48,142 bases of DNA, taken from positions 1-48,142 of the forward strand of contig WHTY01000026.1 of the NCBI GenBank assembly GCA_009377475.1, given 5' to 3'. The DNA is from Actinophytocola sp. (GTDB lineage Bacteria > Actinomycetota > Actinomycetes > Mycobacteriales > Pseudonocardiaceae). Below the pieces are notes generated by a model, which did not search any database, was not told the origin of the DNA, and worked only from the letters and a program-made list of their open reading frames with translations. Shown piece by piece: positions 1-8,467 of the stretch. Each line of letters opens with the position of its first letter. Position 1 is the stretch's first letter. Both the position numbers and the translations under genes were made by a program.

Positions 1-1122
1 GGCGTTCATGCCGAGCGACTAGATCCACATGTTGGTGTCGAGTGAGCCGCCGGGACCCTTCGGGCCGGGGTGCCAGGCGAGCTTGCCAGCGGCGGGGGTG
101 TCCTCGTTCTGGAAGTAGGCGGCGATGTCGGCGTCGAACAGCATGGCGGCGTTGCCAGCGCCGAGGTCGCTGGACGCCTGGTACCGGGTGTAGGACGTCC
201 AGCCAGCGGGGCCGGAGTCGGCGACCATCTTCGCCCACTTGTCGGTGAACTCCACCGCTTCCGGGCTGTTCATCTTCGGGATGAGCTTGCCGTCGGCGAG
301 CTCGAAGTCGGTCAGGCCCATGCGGGAGTACATCGTCATGAAGCCGGGGTGGATGGTGGCCCACTCCTTGGAGCCGCGCACCGCGATGCCGTACATGTCG
401 CCGAAGCCCGCCGACGACGACTTCTTCGTGACCGCCGACGCCGTCTCGATCAGCTCGTCGAACGTCTCCGCAGGGCGCAGACCCAGCTTGTCGAAGACGT
501 CCTTGCGGTAGCAGACGGTGTTGGTCTCGAAGCCCCACGGCAGCATCCACTGCCGGTCACCACCGAGCGGGGCGCCGTTCTCGAAGTTCCACTGGCCCGC
601 CTCGAGCAGGTTGGGGAAGAAGTCGTCCGGCTGGAACTCGGCGTGCGTGGCGGCCGAGTTGTCGATCCAGGGCTGGAGGTCTTCCAGGTAGCCGGGCGGG
701 CCGTACTGCCACACCATGTACGCGCCGAGCATGAAGGCGTCGTAGTTGCCCTGCTGCGACCGCAGCTCAAGGGTGAGCTTGTCGAAGTAGTTCGACTCGG
801 GGAACTCGTCGATGGCCAGCGTGATGCCGGTCTTCTCCTCGAACTCCGTGCGGTGCGCCTTGAGCGCGTCGGTGTACGGGTGCTTGTTCATCAGCAGCCG
901 CACGGTCTTGCCCTTGTGCTTCTGCCAGTCGAACGAGCCGGAGACGGCGTTGGCCGCCGAGTCACCCGACGTGCCTGCCTGTCCCCCGAAGCCGCAGGCT
1001 TGCAGCAATGGCACGGACGCCGCGGCGGCGGTCGCGGTACCCGCGATGCGGAGCAGGCGACGACGGCTGAGGCCGCGTCCGGCGGTGCTGGTGATGAAGT
1101 GGTTGTCGTCCATGGCGCTCAA
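1..1122 (-). pseudogene. Polyol/sugar ABC transporter substrate-binding lipoprotein with an in-frame premature stop
   Basis: This is an extracellular solute-binding protein of the family-1 type that delivers a sugar or polyol to an ABC permease. The N-terminus has a twin-arginine motif (SRRRLL), a hydrophobic stretch and a lipobox (LLQACG), so the product should be a Tat-exported, lipid-anchored protein. The reading frame stops at a TAG at 21-19, giving 367 residues where the family usually has about 430-450. The frame stays open past the stop to the window edge, reading S-L-G-M-N-A. Relatives carry a Trp at this point (NMWIWSL-like), so TGG to TAG is the simplest explanation. GGAGG at 1131-1127 lies 4 bases before a TTG at 1122 and 13 before an ATG at 1113, so either may be the start. 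Permease genes would be expected beyond the left edge. It could be a true pseudogene, a strain-specific nonsense mutation or a sequencing error. Confidence 0.8.
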
Positions 1123-1214
1123 CGAACCTCCGTTGCTTCGGGCGCTTCACGCACGCGATTTGCTGTGGCGACCTGGCCGGACCTCAGCCGGTCGTGTTAT
1201 CCCAACGGCGGGAT

Positions 1215-1296
1215 CACACCCGATGGTGTGTTGTGACCCACACCTTGCCGTGATGTTCACACGAAGTCAAGTGTTGTTAACAAATTATCTTGTTAA
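1215..1296. promoter_or_regulatory. Operator-rich control region of the binding-protein operon
   Basis: The 170-bp gap contains several dyads. TTGTTAACAA is a perfect palindrome at 1274-1283. TTAACAA and TTGTTAA form an inverted repeat at 1277-1296 with a 6-base spacer, and it overlaps the stop codon of the phosphatase gene. CACACC-CGAT-GGTGTG lies at 1215-1230. On the minus strand a TTGACT (-35-like, 1270-1265) sits directly downstream of the AT-rich dyad, where a repressor would block the promoter of the binding-protein gene. The half-site TGTTAA recurs at 3525-3537. The regulator is not in the window. Confidence 0.5.
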
Positions 1297-1925
1297 GATC
1301 TCGTCTTGGGGTGATCGTCCGGCTGGAGTGCGGGGTTGAACGCCGCCAGCCGCCAGGTGCCGTGCGCGTGGGTGAGCACCGCGCCGGAGACGTTGTGCAC
1401 CGTCGGGAACTCGCGGCGGTAGTTCGCCGGGTCGATGCCGATGAGCGCGCAGGTGACCAGCCGCAACAGCGTGCTGTGGCAGACGGCGAGCACGGTGTCG
1501 CCGGGATGTCGTCCGGCGATGTCGGACACCGCCGCCGTGGCGCGCGTGATCGCCGCGCGCGGGTCCTCGCCGCCGGGGAGCGGGTTGGCGACCGGGTCGC
1601 GCTCGAACACCGCGCGCCGTTCCGGCCAGCGCTGGGCCATCTCGCGCGACGTCAGGCCCTCCGCCTCGCCGAAGTCGAGTTCGATCAGCCGGTCGTCGAC
1701 GTGCAGAGGCAGTCCTGCCGCGCGGGCGGCGGGTTCGGCGGTGCGTATGGCTCTGACCAGCGGGGAGCTGTAGACGGCGTCGAGGCCAACGTGCGCGGCC
1801 CAGTCCGCGAGCTGCCGCGCCTGCGCCTCCCCCGCCTCGGTGAGCGGAACGTCGGTGCGTCCGCAGTAGCGGTTGCCGTCGTGGAACGGCGTCTCGCCGT
1901 GGCGGAGGAGGTAGAGGGTGGTCAT
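1293..1925 (-). CDS. Histidine phosphatase family protein (phosphoglycerate-mutase fold)
   Basis: This 210-residue cytosolic phosphatase of the branch-1 histidine phosphatase superfamily begins with the RHGE catalytic signature (LYLLRHGET, residues 4-12), where the His is phosphorylated. The second catalytic His follows near residue 150 (LAVCHSTLLRL), and YSSPLVRAI provides a conserved Arg. The start is an ATG at 1925, which overlaps the TGA stop of the upstream kinase gene as ATGA, so the two are translationally coupled. Genes of this type beside sugar kinases often act on sugar phosphates, but the substrate cannot be read from the sequence. The last codons run into the TTAACAA dyad that controls the next gene. 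Confidence 0.9.
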   Translation of the reverse strand: MTTLYLLRHGETPFHDGNRYCGRTDVPLTEAGEAQARQLADWAAHVGLDAVYSSPLVRAIRTAEPAARAAGLPLHVDDRLIELDFGEAEGLTSREMAQRWPERRAVFERDPVANPLPGGEDPRAAITRATAAVSDIAGRHPGDTVLAVCHSTLLRLVTCALIGIDPANYRREFPTVHNVSGAVLTHAHGTWRLAAFNPALQPDDHPKTRS

Positions 1926-3475
1926 GCTGCCCCCGCCAAGGCCGTCCCCGCCAACGCGCTGTCGATCCACCCCAGCTCGGCCAGTCCACGCACCAACTCG
2001 GCGTAGGCGGCGTCGAACCGGTCGTGCGCGCCCGGCCGGGGCTCGACGATCCGCACCGGACCGAGCATGCGCTCCGCCGTCGCGGCCAGCCGCGCGCCAG
2101 GCTCGCCGCTGGTGCCCGCGGCGGCGAGTACCGCCATGCCCACCGCCCCCTCGGCCACCTGCGGCACCGCCACCGGCCTGCCGAGGATGTCCGCCTGCAA
2201 CTGGGTCCAGTACCGACTTCGGGTGGCGCCGCCGCTGATCGTGACCGGACCATCCACCGCCGCGCCGAGGCCGCGCAGATGGTCGAGGCACAGGCGTTCC
2301 ACGAACGCGACGCCCTGCAACACGGCGGCGAACCTATCCACGCGATCGCGGCCGTTTCCCCAGCTCACGCCGGTCGCATCGGGGCGAAGGAACGGGAACC
2401 GTTCGCCGACTCCCGCCAGCGGATAGGTCACGGACGGCGCGGGTTCGCGGTCAACGGCCTGGCTCTCCAGCGCAGCGAAGTCGGCACCGTCGAACTCCTG
2501 GCTCAGCACGCCGGCACCCGCGCTGGACGCGCCGCCAGGCCACCAACGGCCGTCCGGGGCGCGGTGCGAGTACAGCGCGCCGCTTGGGTCGGTCAGCAAC
2601 GTGTCGGAGACGCCTTTGAGCACGGTGGTCGTGCCGACGACGAAGCTCCACTGCCCCGGCCGCAGCACACCGGAGGCGATCTGGGCGGCGCAGCCATCGG
2701 TCATGCCCGCGACGACCGGCACCCCGGACGGCAACCCGGCCTGTTCGGCAGCCGCGGGGCACACCTCGCCGAGCACCGTGCCCGGCCGCACCAACGGCGG
2801 CAGCAGGCGCGTGTCGAGGCCGAGTCGTGCCAGGTCAGCAGTGGGCCAGCCGCCGCAGACAAGGTCCGCGCCGGACTTGAGCGCGTGGCTGGTGTCGGCG
2901 TGCGCTGGCCTGCCGATCAATCGGGATGTGACGACGTCTGCCTGGTGCGCCAGCCGCACGCCGGGCCCGGGGTCGCCGTCGCGCAGCAGCCATAACGCCT
3001 TGGGCAGCGCCCACGTTCGCTGCGGAGTGAGTCCGGCGGCGCGCCAGGCGGGAGCGGGGTCATCCGCCACCCGGCGGGCCTGCTCGACCGCGCGGCCGTC
3101 GTCGTACATCAGCCCCGGTGTGACGGGTTGCGCCGGGTCGCCAGGCGTCTCGCGGACCAGGGCGATCGTGCCGGACGTCGCGCAACACGCGAGCGCCGCG
3201 ACCTCGACGTCTCCCGCGTTCGCGAGCGCGTGGCGCGTGGCGGCGACCACCGCCTGCCACCAGTGCTGCGGGTCCTGCTCGTGCCTGCCGTCCGGCCACC
3301 GGGTGCTGGTCAGCCGCTCGGCCGCCGAGCCGAGCACCGCGCCGTCCGCGTCGACCAGCACCGCGCGCACGCTCTGGGTGCCGAGGTCGATCCCGAGCCA
3401 TGCCCGCGTCGTGCCTGGTTCGGACCTGCGAGCAGTCCTCGGGCCAGATGATTCGGACCTGCGAGCAGTCCTCAT
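1922..3475 (-). CDS. FGGY-family carbohydrate kinase (pentulose/xylulose kinase-like)
   Basis: This 517-residue ATP-dependent sugar kinase phosphorylates a ketopentose or polyol-derived sugar. It shows the FGGY phosphate-1 motif (WLGIDLGTQSVRAVLVD, residues ~26-42), the second-domain motif GMTDGCAAQIASG with VVGTTTVLKG, and the adenosine motif ISGGATRSRYWTQLQADI. Transketolase and transaldolase on the other strand make xylulose 5-phosphate a plausible product. The only usable start is the ATG at 3475, preceded by GAAGGGTGG. The first ~23 residues are therefore encoded by a 33-bp in-frame duplication (RTARRSE twice) that is not part of the kinase fold. It shares ATGA with the phosphatase gene downstream. 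The exact sugar is not determined. Confidence 0.88.
   Translation of the reverse strand: MRTARRSESSGPRTARRSEPGTTRAWLGIDLGTQSVRAVLVDADGAVLGSAAERLTSTRWPDGRHEQDPQHWWQAVVAATRHALANAGDVEVAALACCATSGTIALVRETPGDPAQPVTPGLMYDDGRAVEQARRVADDPAPAWRAAGLTPQRTWALPKALWLLRDGDPGPGVRLAHQADVVTSRLIGRPAHADTSHALKSGADLVCGGWPTADLARLGLDTRLLPPLVRPGTVLGEVCPAAAEQAGLPSGVPVVAGMTDGCAAQIASGVLRPGQWSFVVGTTTVLKGVSDTLLTDPSGALYSHRAPDGRWWPGGASSAGAGVLSQEFDGADFAALESQAVDREPAPSVTYPLAGVGERFPFLRPDATGVSWGNGRDRVDRFAAVLQGVAFVERLCLDHLRGLGAAVDGPVTISGGATRSRYWTQLQADILGRPVAVPQVAEGAVGMAVLAAAGTSGEPGARLAATAERMLGPVRIVEPRPGAHDRFDAAYAELVRGLAELGWIDSALAGTALAGAA
3419..3473. repeat. 22-bp direct repeat with 33-bp period inside the kinase 5' end
   Basis: Two perfect 22-bp copies lie at 3419-3440 and 3452-3473, separated by 11 bp. 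The period is 33 bp, an exact multiple of three, so the kinase frame stays open across both. The core is TTCGGACCTGCGAGCAGTCC. It resembles the short tandem intergenic repeats seen elsewhere in the window, here captured by a coding region. Confidence 0.9.
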
Positions 3476-3524
3476 GCACAGCCACCCTTCACGACGTTCT
3501 TCACAAGCTAGCGTGTTATGTGTA

Positions 3525-3537
3525 TGTTAATTTAACA
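3525..3537. promoter_or_regulatory. TGTTAATTTAACA operator between the divergent kinase and transketolase units
   Basis: This is a perfect 13-bp palindrome in an AT-rich stretch of the 114-bp divergent promoter region. It shares the half-site TGTTAA with the dyad at 1274-1296, which suggests one regulator controls both units. Regulator identity is not known. Confidence 0.55.
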
Positions 3538-3589
3538 GCTTTGGTTGATATGAGGAAGGCGACAAGCTCAGCAGCCCCTGGAGGGCACC

Positions 3590-3874
3590 ATGACCGTCGA
3601 CCGCGAGACCCTGCATCCCGGACAGCTCGCCATCCTGCGCGCCGTCGCCTCCGGCCGCGCGGAGATCACGTGCAGCTGCGAGCCCGACCTCTACGTCGAC
3701 GGCGTGCCGTGCTGCAACCAGTGGGTCGTGCACGCGCTCGTACGGTCCGGCCACCTGCGTGCCGCCCGGCCGGGACGGATCGGCCAGCGCGTCGCGGCGA
3801 CCCTGACCACCAGTGGCCGCCACTGCCTCGCCGCCCACGACCGGCCCGTTTCCGCAGCGAAGGAGATCGCGTGA
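3590..3874 (+). CDS. Small Cys-containing protein of unknown function, coupled to transketolase
   Basis: This 94-residue soluble protein has an ATG start preceded by GGAGG. Its N-terminal half reads like a small winged-helix segment (LHPGQLAILRAVASGRAEI). A Cys-rich stretch follows (CSCEPDLYVDGVPCCNQW, residues ~29-46), then a basic segment and TTSGRHCLA. Four cysteines within 14 residues could bind a metal. The gene ends in GTGA, so its stop overlaps the GTG start of transketolase and it is the first gene of that transcript. I recognise no named family. A regulatory or metal-binding role is only a guess. Confidence 0.7.
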   Translation: MTVDRETLHPGQLAILRAVASGRAEITCSCEPDLYVDGVPCCNQWVVHALVRSGHLRAARPGRIGQRVAATLTTSGRHCLAAHDRPVSAAKEIA

Positions 3875-5949
3875 CATCCGACCCGACCCTCACCACGCCC
3901 CGGCTCCCCGACGACTGGACCGACCTAGACGTCCGCGCCGTGGACACCGCCCGCGTGCTGGCTGCAGACGCCGTGCAGCACTGCGGCAGCGGCCACCCTG
4001 GCACCGCGATGTCCCTCGCGCCCACCGCGTACGCGCTGTTCCAGCGGGTGATACGGCACGATCCGGCCGACCCCGACTGGCTCGGCCGCGACCGGTTCGT
4101 CCTCTCCTGCGGACACACCAGCCTCACGCTCTACATCCAGCTCTTTCTCGCCGGATACGGCCTCGAACTGGACGACTTGAAGCAGCTCCGCCGCTGGGGA
4201 TCACGCACGCCTGGCCACCCCGAGTACGGCCACACCGCGGGCGTCGAGATCACCACCGGACCGCTCGGGCAGGGACTCGCATCGGCGGTGGGCATGGCGA
4301 TGGCCGCACGCCGCAGCCGTGGCCTGCTCGATCCGGACGCCCCGGCGGGCACGAGCCCGTTCGACCACCACGTCTACGTGCTCGCATCGGACGGGGACAT
4401 CGAGGAAGGCGTCACGGCCGAAGCGTCGTCGCTGGCCGGGCACCAGCAGCTCGGCAACCTCGTGGTGATCTACGACGACAACCAGATCTCCATCGAGGAC
4501 GACACCGCGATCGCGCTCAGCGAGGACGTCGCCGCGCGGTACGAGGCGTACGGCTGGCACGTACAGCGGGTGGACGGCGGCGAGAACGTCGCCGGACTGC
4601 TCGCCGCGATCGACGTCGCGAAGGCCGAGACCGAGCGGCCGTCGTTCATCGCCCTGCGCACGGTGATCGGGCATCCCGCGCCGACGATGGCGAACACCGG
4701 CGCGATCCACGGCGCGGCGTTGGGCGAACCGGAGGTCGCGGCGGTCAAGAAGCTGCTCGGCTTCGACCCGAAACGGGACTTCGTCGTCGAGGACGCCGTG
4801 CTGACCCACACGCGACAGGCGCGCGAGCGCGGCGCTCGCACGCGGGCGCGATGGCAGGAGTCGTTCGACCGCTGGGCTGCCGAGAACCCGCAGGGCGCGG
4901 AGCTGCTGGACCGGCTCCAGCGCCGGGGGCTGCCCAACGGCTGGGAGCACAAGCTGCCGCACTGGGAACCGGACGAGCAGGTCGCGACGCGGAAGGCGTC
5001 GGGCGCGTGCCTGAACGCCGTCGCCGAGCTGCTGCCCGAGCTGTGGGGCGGGTCGGCCGACCTAGCGGGCAGCAACAACACGCTGATCGCGAGCGAGGAC
5101 TCGTTCGGGCCGACCGGCGCGAGCACGAAGCAGTTCACCGCGCACCCGTACGGCCGCAACCTGCACTTCGGCGTGCGCGAACACGCCATGGCGGCGATCA
5201 GCAACGGCATCGCGCTGCACGGGCTGACGCGGCCGTACTGCGCGACGTTCCTGATCTTCTCTGACTACCTGCGCCCCGCCGTGCGGCTCGCCGCGCTGAT
5301 GCGGCAGCCGGTGGTGCACGTCTGGACGCACGACTCCATCGGGCTCGGCGAGGACGGCCCGACGCACCAGCCCGTGGAGCAGCTCGCGGCGCTACGGGCG
5401 ATCCCGGGCTTGAACGTCGTCCGTCCTGCCGACGCGAACGAGACGTCGGGCGCGTGGCGCGCGGCGCTGACCACCACCGACGCCCCGACCGGGTTTGCGC
5501 TGACCAGGCAAAACGTGCCGGTACTCGCGGGTAGCGACCCGGACGCGGTGGCGCGCGGCGGGTACGTGCTCGCCGAGACCGATGGCACGCCGCAAGTGGT
5601 GCTGATCGGCACAGGCTCCGAGGTGCAGCTGGCCGTGGCCGCGCGAGAGACGTTGCAGGCCGAGGGTGTGCCAACGCGGGTGGTGTCGATGCCCTGCGTG
5701 GAGTGGTTCGACGCGCAGGACGCCACCTACCGGGACGCGGTGTTGCCGCCCGAGGTCACCGCGCGGGTCGTCGTTGAGGCGGGCATCGCGCAGCCGTGGC
5801 ACCGGTTCGCTGGGGACGCGGGCGAGATCGTGTCCCTGGAGCGCTTCGGGGCGTCGGCGGACTATCAGACGTTGTACCGCGAGTTCGGCATCACCGCCGA
5901 GGCCGTTGTGGCGGCGGCGCGACGTTCGCTCGCCCGGCAGAGCGGGTAA
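3871..5949 (+). CDS. tkt: Transketolase
   Basis: This 692-residue enzyme is full length for the family. It is thiamine diphosphate dependent and moves two-carbon units between ketose and aldose phosphates in the pentose phosphate pathway. Visible motifs are GSGHPGTAMSLAP near the N-terminus (catalytic His), the cofactor motif ASDGDIEEG followed by YDDNQISIED, and the pyrimidine-domain Glu in FGVREHAMAAI. A C-terminal transketolase domain with VVLIGTGSEVQLAVAAR follows. The start is GTG at 3871, with AAGGAG at 3860-3865 and a 4-base overlap with the upstream gene. A long upstream open frame exists but has no supporting start. Transaldolase follows directly, so the operon encodes the non-oxidative branch beside a pentulose kinase. 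Confidence 0.95.
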   Translation: MTSDPTLTTPRLPDDWTDLDVRAVDTARVLAADAVQHCGSGHPGTAMSLAPTAYALFQRVIRHDPADPDWLGRDRFVLSCGHTSLTLYIQLFLAGYGLELDDLKQLRRWGSRTPGHPEYGHTAGVEITTGPLGQGLASAVGMAMAARRSRGLLDPDAPAGTSPFDHHVYVLASDGDIEEGVTAEASSLAGHQQLGNLVVIYDDNQISIEDDTAIALSEDVAARYEAYGWHVQRVDGGENVAGLLAAIDVAKAETERPSFIALRTVIGHPAPTMANTGAIHGAALGEPEVAAVKKLLGFDPKRDFVVEDAVLTHTRQARERGARTRARWQESFDRWAAENPQGAELLDRLQRRGLPNGWEHKLPHWEPDEQVATRKASGACLNAVAELLPELWGGSADLAGSNNTLIASEDSFGPTGASTKQFTAHPYGRNLHFGVREHAMAAISNGIALHGLTRPYCATFLIFSDYLRPAVRLAALMRQPVVHVWTHDSIGLGEDGPTHQPVEQLAALRAIPGLNVVRPADANETSGAWRAALTTTDAPTGFALTRQNVPVLAGSDPDAVARGGYVLAETDGTPQVVLIGTGSEVQLAVAARETLQAEGVPTRVVSMPCVEWFDAQDATYRDAVLPPEVTARVVVEAGIAQPWHRFAGDAGEIVSLERFGASADYQTLYREFGITAEAVVAAARRSLARQSG

Positions 5950-5976
5950 CCCCTCACCGACGTGGAAAGGATGACG

Positions 5977-7074
5977 ATGACTGACCGACTGGCACAGTTG
6001 AGCGACGCGGGCGTGTCGATCTGGCTTGACGACCTGTCGCGGCAGCGGCTGACGTCCGGGCAGCTCGCCGGGCTGATCCGCGACCACAGCGTTGTCGGCG
6101 TGACGACTAATCCGACAATCTTCGCGAACGCCGTGGCCAGCGGCGACAACTACCAGGCGCAGTTGCGAGAGCTGTCAGCGCGCGGTGTCGAGGTGCACGA
6201 CGCCGTCCGGGAGATCACCACGACGGACGTCCGGGACGCCTGCGACGTGTTCCGCTCGGTGTATGACGCGACCGGCAGGGTGGACGGCCGCGTGTCGCTG
6301 GAGGTGGACCCGGAGCTGGCGCGCGACACCGAGCGCACGGTGACCGAGGCGCTGGAGCTGGCGAAGGCGGTGGACCGGCCCAACCTGTTCGTCAAGATCC
6401 CCGCGACCGAGCAAGGGTTGCCCGCGATCACGCGCACGCTCGGCGAGGGCGTGAGTGTGAACGTCACGTTGATCTTCTCGGTCGAGCGGTACCGCGAGGT
6501 CATCGACGCGTACATGAGCGGGTTGCAGCAGGCGCGGGCAAACGGGCACCAGCTGTCGGGTATTCACTCGGTCGCGTCGTTCTTCGTCTCCCGCGTCGAC
6601 GCCGAGATGGACAAACGGCTGGAAGCGATCGGTACCGACGAGGCGCTGTCGTTGCGCGGCCAGGCAGCGATCGCGAACGCGCGCGTCGCGCACGCCGTGT
6701 ATCGGGAGCTTTTCGGCACTGACCGCTGGCAGGCGTTGCGGGTCGACGGCGCGCACGTGCAGCGGCCGCTGTGGGCGTCGACCGGCGTGAAGAACCCGGA
6801 GTACTCCGACACGCGCTACGTGGACCGGCTCGTCACGGCCGGTGTCGTGAACACCATGCCGGAACCGACGCTGCACGCCGTCGCCGACCACGCGGAGATC
6901 GACGGTGACACGGTGGTGGACGGCGCCGATGCCGCGCGGAAGACGTTCGAGAAGCTGGCGACGGCGGGTGTGGACCTGGACGACGCCTTCCGCACGCTGG
7001 AGAACGAGGGCGTGGACAAGTTCGTGACGTCCTGGCACGAGTTACTGGAGACGGTGTCGGGCCAGCTGGGGTGA
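5977..7074 (+). CDS. tal: Transaldolase
   Basis: This 365-residue protein matches actinobacterial transaldolase in length. It transfers the dihydroxyacetone unit from sedoheptulose 7-phosphate to glyceraldehyde 3-phosphate. Conserved segments are [12 protein letters not shown] (N-terminal beta strand with catalytic Asp region), [16 protein letters not shown] (Schiff-base Lys) and [18 protein letters not shown]. The ATG at 5977 sits six bases after GGAAAGG. An in-frame ATG at 5971 abuts that site and is less likely. It lies 27 bases after transketolase in the same transcript and completes the pentose module. Confidence 0.95.
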   Translation: MTDRLAQLSDAGVSIWLDDLSRQRLTSGQLAGLIRDHSVVGVTTNPTIFANAVASGDNYQAQLRELSARGVEVHDAVREITTTDVRDACDVFRSVYDATGRVDGRVSLEVDPELARDTERTVTEALELAKAVDRPNLFVKIPATEQGLPAITRTLGEGVSVNVTLIFSVERYREVIDAYMSGLQQARANGHQLSGIHSVASFFVSRVDAEMDKRLEAIGTDEALSLRGQAAIANARVAHAVYRELFGTDRWQALRVDGAHVQRPLWASTGVKNPEYSDTRYVDRLVTAGVVNTMPEPTLHAVADHAEIDGDTVVDGADAARKTFEKLATAGVDLDDAFRTLENEGVDKFVTSWHELLETVSGQLG

Positions 7075-7084
7075 GGCGGTGCTT

Positions 7085-7708
7085 GTCGCGGACCAATTCC
7101 TACTGGCGCGCTCACGTAGCACGACGGATGGTCGGCTATGTCGGCGGTCGAGGCGTGAATTTCGGCGGCGAAGATGCGGTCACCGACCGCTATCACGCGC
7201 GCCTCGTGCGCCTTCGGCACCCACCGCTGGAACTGGTGGACGGTTACTTCCACCCCAGAGAGATTGTCGAGTTCGCGGTATTTGCCTCGGGCGGTGAAGA
7301 CGGTCTTGCGACAGCCGCCCTCGCGAATCAACGCCGCACCTAACGCCTTGGTCACCGTGAGTCCGGCTGTGGCGAACCGGCACACCGCTGCGGGTTGTTG
7401 GTGACCAAAGTGTCCGGCACCGCGAGCCCACATGCGGCCGGGCCGTGCCACAGACGCCATCGCCCAGCGATGGTCAGGCACGGCCGGTCGCGCCCAAGTG
7501 GGGAATGCTCGTGCGAGCCGAGCATCCACCACATGCCCCTCTGTGTCGCCGCGTCAGTAGTAGAAAGCTTGCGGTCAGCCGTGTCATCGAATGATGTGCC
7601 ATTGGTCAGCGCAGCGACCTCGCCGACCTCCTCCAGCAACGGCGCCACGTACTGCGGCGGGACCTCAGAACCGTCACCACGCGGGCACTCCACGACCTCG
7701 CCATCCAT
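7085..7708 (-). pseudogene. Decayed ATP-grasp RiPP locus: precursor-like start joined to a frameshifted maturase
   Basis: An ATG at 7708 with GGAAGGAA upstream begins a frame whose first ~60 residues look like an ATP-grasp RiPP precursor. The C-terminal part is rich in Thr, Ser, Asp and Lys (NGTSFDDTADRKLSTTD). The same frame then runs into maturase-like sequence (ACGLAVPDTLVTNNP) and is lost near 7390. There CCCGCAG should read CCCGGCAG to continue. The -1 shifted frame carries on with AAVCRFATAGLTVTKALG, TVHQFQRWVPKAHEARVIAV and DRIFAAEIHAS, the ATP-grasp core. The maturase N-terminal half is missing and its 3' end is lost against transaldolase. ATP-grasp ligases of this kind form ester or amide links in peptides. 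The maturase assignment is fairly safe; the precursor assignment is weaker. Confidence 0.6.
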
Positions 7709-7834
7709 CGCAGGTTCCTTCCCGCGCGCATTCACCCGCACGCAACGCTGCCCGTGCTCAGGTTGACCGCGCAAGATCATTCCCTCGGATGGCCGCACCA
7801 TCCAGTGCGTACCTCGTCCGACTCGGCGGTTAGG

Positions 7835-8323
7835 TCAGGACGCTTGCGGTGTGTCGAGGTAGCTGTTGAGCAGAGCGTCCGTCTCCGACATCAATACCTC
7901 GGGGATGACCTCGACGTATTGGTTGAGACGACGGTCGCGAACCACATCCCACAGCGAGCACACAGCACCGTTGTACTTGTCCCACGAGCCGATGACCAAG
8001 CGCGGAATGCGGGCGAGCACGAGCGCGCCTGCCGACATGGTTCCCGGCTCGAGTGTAGTCACGAGGAAGCAGCCTGCCAGACGCCACGTCCCCAGCGCCT
8101 TGCCTGCCTGGCGCAACGCGAGGATTTCGGCGTAGGCGGTGGGATCTCCTGTCCGGTCGCGGTCGTGATGAGCGGCGGCGATTTCCTTGCCGTCGCGGTC
8201 ATAAACCACTGCGCCGACCGGCGGGTCCTCGGCTCCGGGGCCCGGCAACGTGCGGGCGACCTCAAGCGCTCGGCGCATCCACGGCTCGTATTGGGCGGTT
8301 GGCGTCCTCTGCATGGTCGGCAT
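7835..8323 (-). CDS. TadA-like nucleoside/tRNA deaminase homologue lacking all three zinc ligands
   Basis: This 162-residue protein has the complete cytidine/tRNA-adenosine deaminase scaffold. PPVGAVVYDRDG, a helix with DPTAYAEILALRQA, GTWRLAGCFLVTTLEPG, TMSAGALVLARI and LWDVVRDRRLNQ align with TadA-type enzymes. The zinc site is gone: the HAE motif reads YAE (Tyr64; Glu66 kept) and PCxxC reads PGTMS (Gly94, Ser97). Two of the changes need at least two base substitutions each, and the frame is otherwise intact. That looks like a maintained non-catalytic protein rather than fresh decay. TadA in bacteria deaminates the wobble base of tRNA-Arg(ACG), and an ArgRS gene lies 3.4 kb away in the divergent run. 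Starts at 8323 or 8314 are both possible. Confidence 0.8.
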   Translation of the reverse strand: MPTMQRTPTAQYEPWMRRALEVARTLPGPGAEDPPVGAVVYDRDGKEIAAAHHDRDRTGDPTAYAEILALRQAGKALGTWRLAGCFLVTTLEPGTMSAGALVLARIPRLVIGSWDKYNGAVCSLWDVVRDRRLNQYVEVIPEVLMSETDALLNSYLDTPQAS

Positions 8324-8467
8324 TGTCCCTGACGACGAGCACGATCTGTCATGCCGGTCGTGGCGAGCGGGCTACGGGCACACCCATTTGGCGGGACCAC
8401 TGCCACAGCTCGGTGACTAGGCTTGATCGTTTGTGTTCGCTTTTCCCACGGTGACAAGGAGTTTCGA

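Noticed and set aside
1..21. Programmed stop-codon readthrough or recoding of the TAG
   Set aside because: One base change from Trp explains it. No recoding element is visible and the family has Trp there.
70..1236. Long plus-strand open frame opposite the binding-protein gene, and many similar frames across the window
   Set aside because: They lie antisense to well-motifed genes, are Arg/Ala/Pro-rich and lack ribosome sites and domains. In DNA this GC-rich such shadows are expected.
7075..7404. Plus-strand ORFs of 72-90 residues after transaldolase
   Set aside because: They are antisense to the recognisable ATP-grasp fragment and have no motifs of their own.
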